Assembly: GCA_019415925.1 (NCBI GenBank)
Contig: DXYG01000109.1
Location: 1 to 5,827 of the forward strand
Direction: 5' to 3'
DNA: 5,827 nt
Source of the DNA: Clostridiales bacterium
GTDB taxonomy: Bacteria > Bacillota > Clostridia > Oscillospirales > Acutalibacteraceae
Shown here: positions 5,690-5,827 of the stretch, one piece after another
Layout: each line of letters opens with the position of its first letter
Numbering within the stretch: position 1 is the stretch's first letter
The notes under the pieces: generated by a model
The model's input: only the letters and a program-made list of their open reading frames with translations
Told to the model about the DNA's origin: nothing
The model's database searches: none
Translations under genes and position numbers: made by a program

Positions 5690-5827
5690 TTTTTAGGAAA
5701 TATGGTTATATTTTTTTTAGTATTTTCTAAATAAAGAAAAGTTAAGGATTTATGGGAAATTGAGACTTTTGAAAATTGTTCGCAGATTTATTATTTCCTT
5801 TTTCGATTCTCAGTATCGTTAATTAAG
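5690..5827. other. AT-rich intergenic DNA with no supported gene
   Basis: All frames are broken by frequent stops. One minus-strand frame is open from the window edge (5826) to a TAA ending near 5791, only 11 codons; it could be the tail of a neighbouring gene but nothing confirms this. A short imperfect palindrome, CGATTCTCAGTATCG, lies at 5804-5818. Confidence 0.5.

Noticed and set aside
5769..5822. A short plus-strand TTG frame of 17 codons
   Set aside because: There is no ribosome binding site and no recognisable product; such frames are expected by chance.

Overview
The window looks like a chromosomal segment from a low-GC, Gram-positive gut or rumen Clostridia of the Ruminococcus / Oscillospiraceae type. 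The evidence is A+T-rich intergenic DNA, strong AGGAGG-type ribosome sites, a TTG start, Firmicutes-style terminators, and two secreted proteins that end in type I dockerins. Dockerins plug enzymes and binding proteins into cellulosome- or amylosome-like complexes. The species cannot be fixed from the sequence alone.

Layout: (1) 1-102 is an AT-rich leader with extended -10-like promoter elements. (2) 103-2349 (+) encodes a 748-residue secreted protein with propeller-like repeats, a long charged helical insertion and a C-terminal dockerin. (3) 2369-2401 is a 13-bp hairpin between convergent genes, probably a shared bidirectional terminator. (4) 4289 down to 2405 (-) is a tight three-gene operon: a metal-dependent cyclase/formamidase-family hydrolase with a TTG start, a HAD phosphatase of the phosphoglycolate phosphatase type, and QueH, the epoxyqueuosine reductase of tRNA queuosine synthesis. 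A promoter with an extended -10 lies just upstream. (5) 4421-4453 is a TTCG-loop terminator for the next gene. (6) 5613 down to 4477 (-) encodes a 378-residue secreted protein: an N-terminal beta-rich module resembling a family 26 starch-binding module, a helical segment, a Pro/Thr/Glu linker built from 27-bp repeats, and a dockerin. Its promoter, ribosome site and a hairpin-forming inverted repeat at the expected transcription start are all readable. (7) 5690-5827 is AT-rich with no gene that I can support.

The two dockerin proteins are probably non-catalytic or uncharacterised parts of an extracellular polysaccharide-handling complex. The central operon is intracellular and housekeeping in character; nothing in the sequence links it functionally to the dockerin genes. 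I see no CRISPR array, mobile element, tRNA or rRNA. The points most worth a second look are the propeller-dockerin protein with no recognisable catalytic domain, the putative starch-binding dockerin protein, and the hairpin at the start of its transcript.
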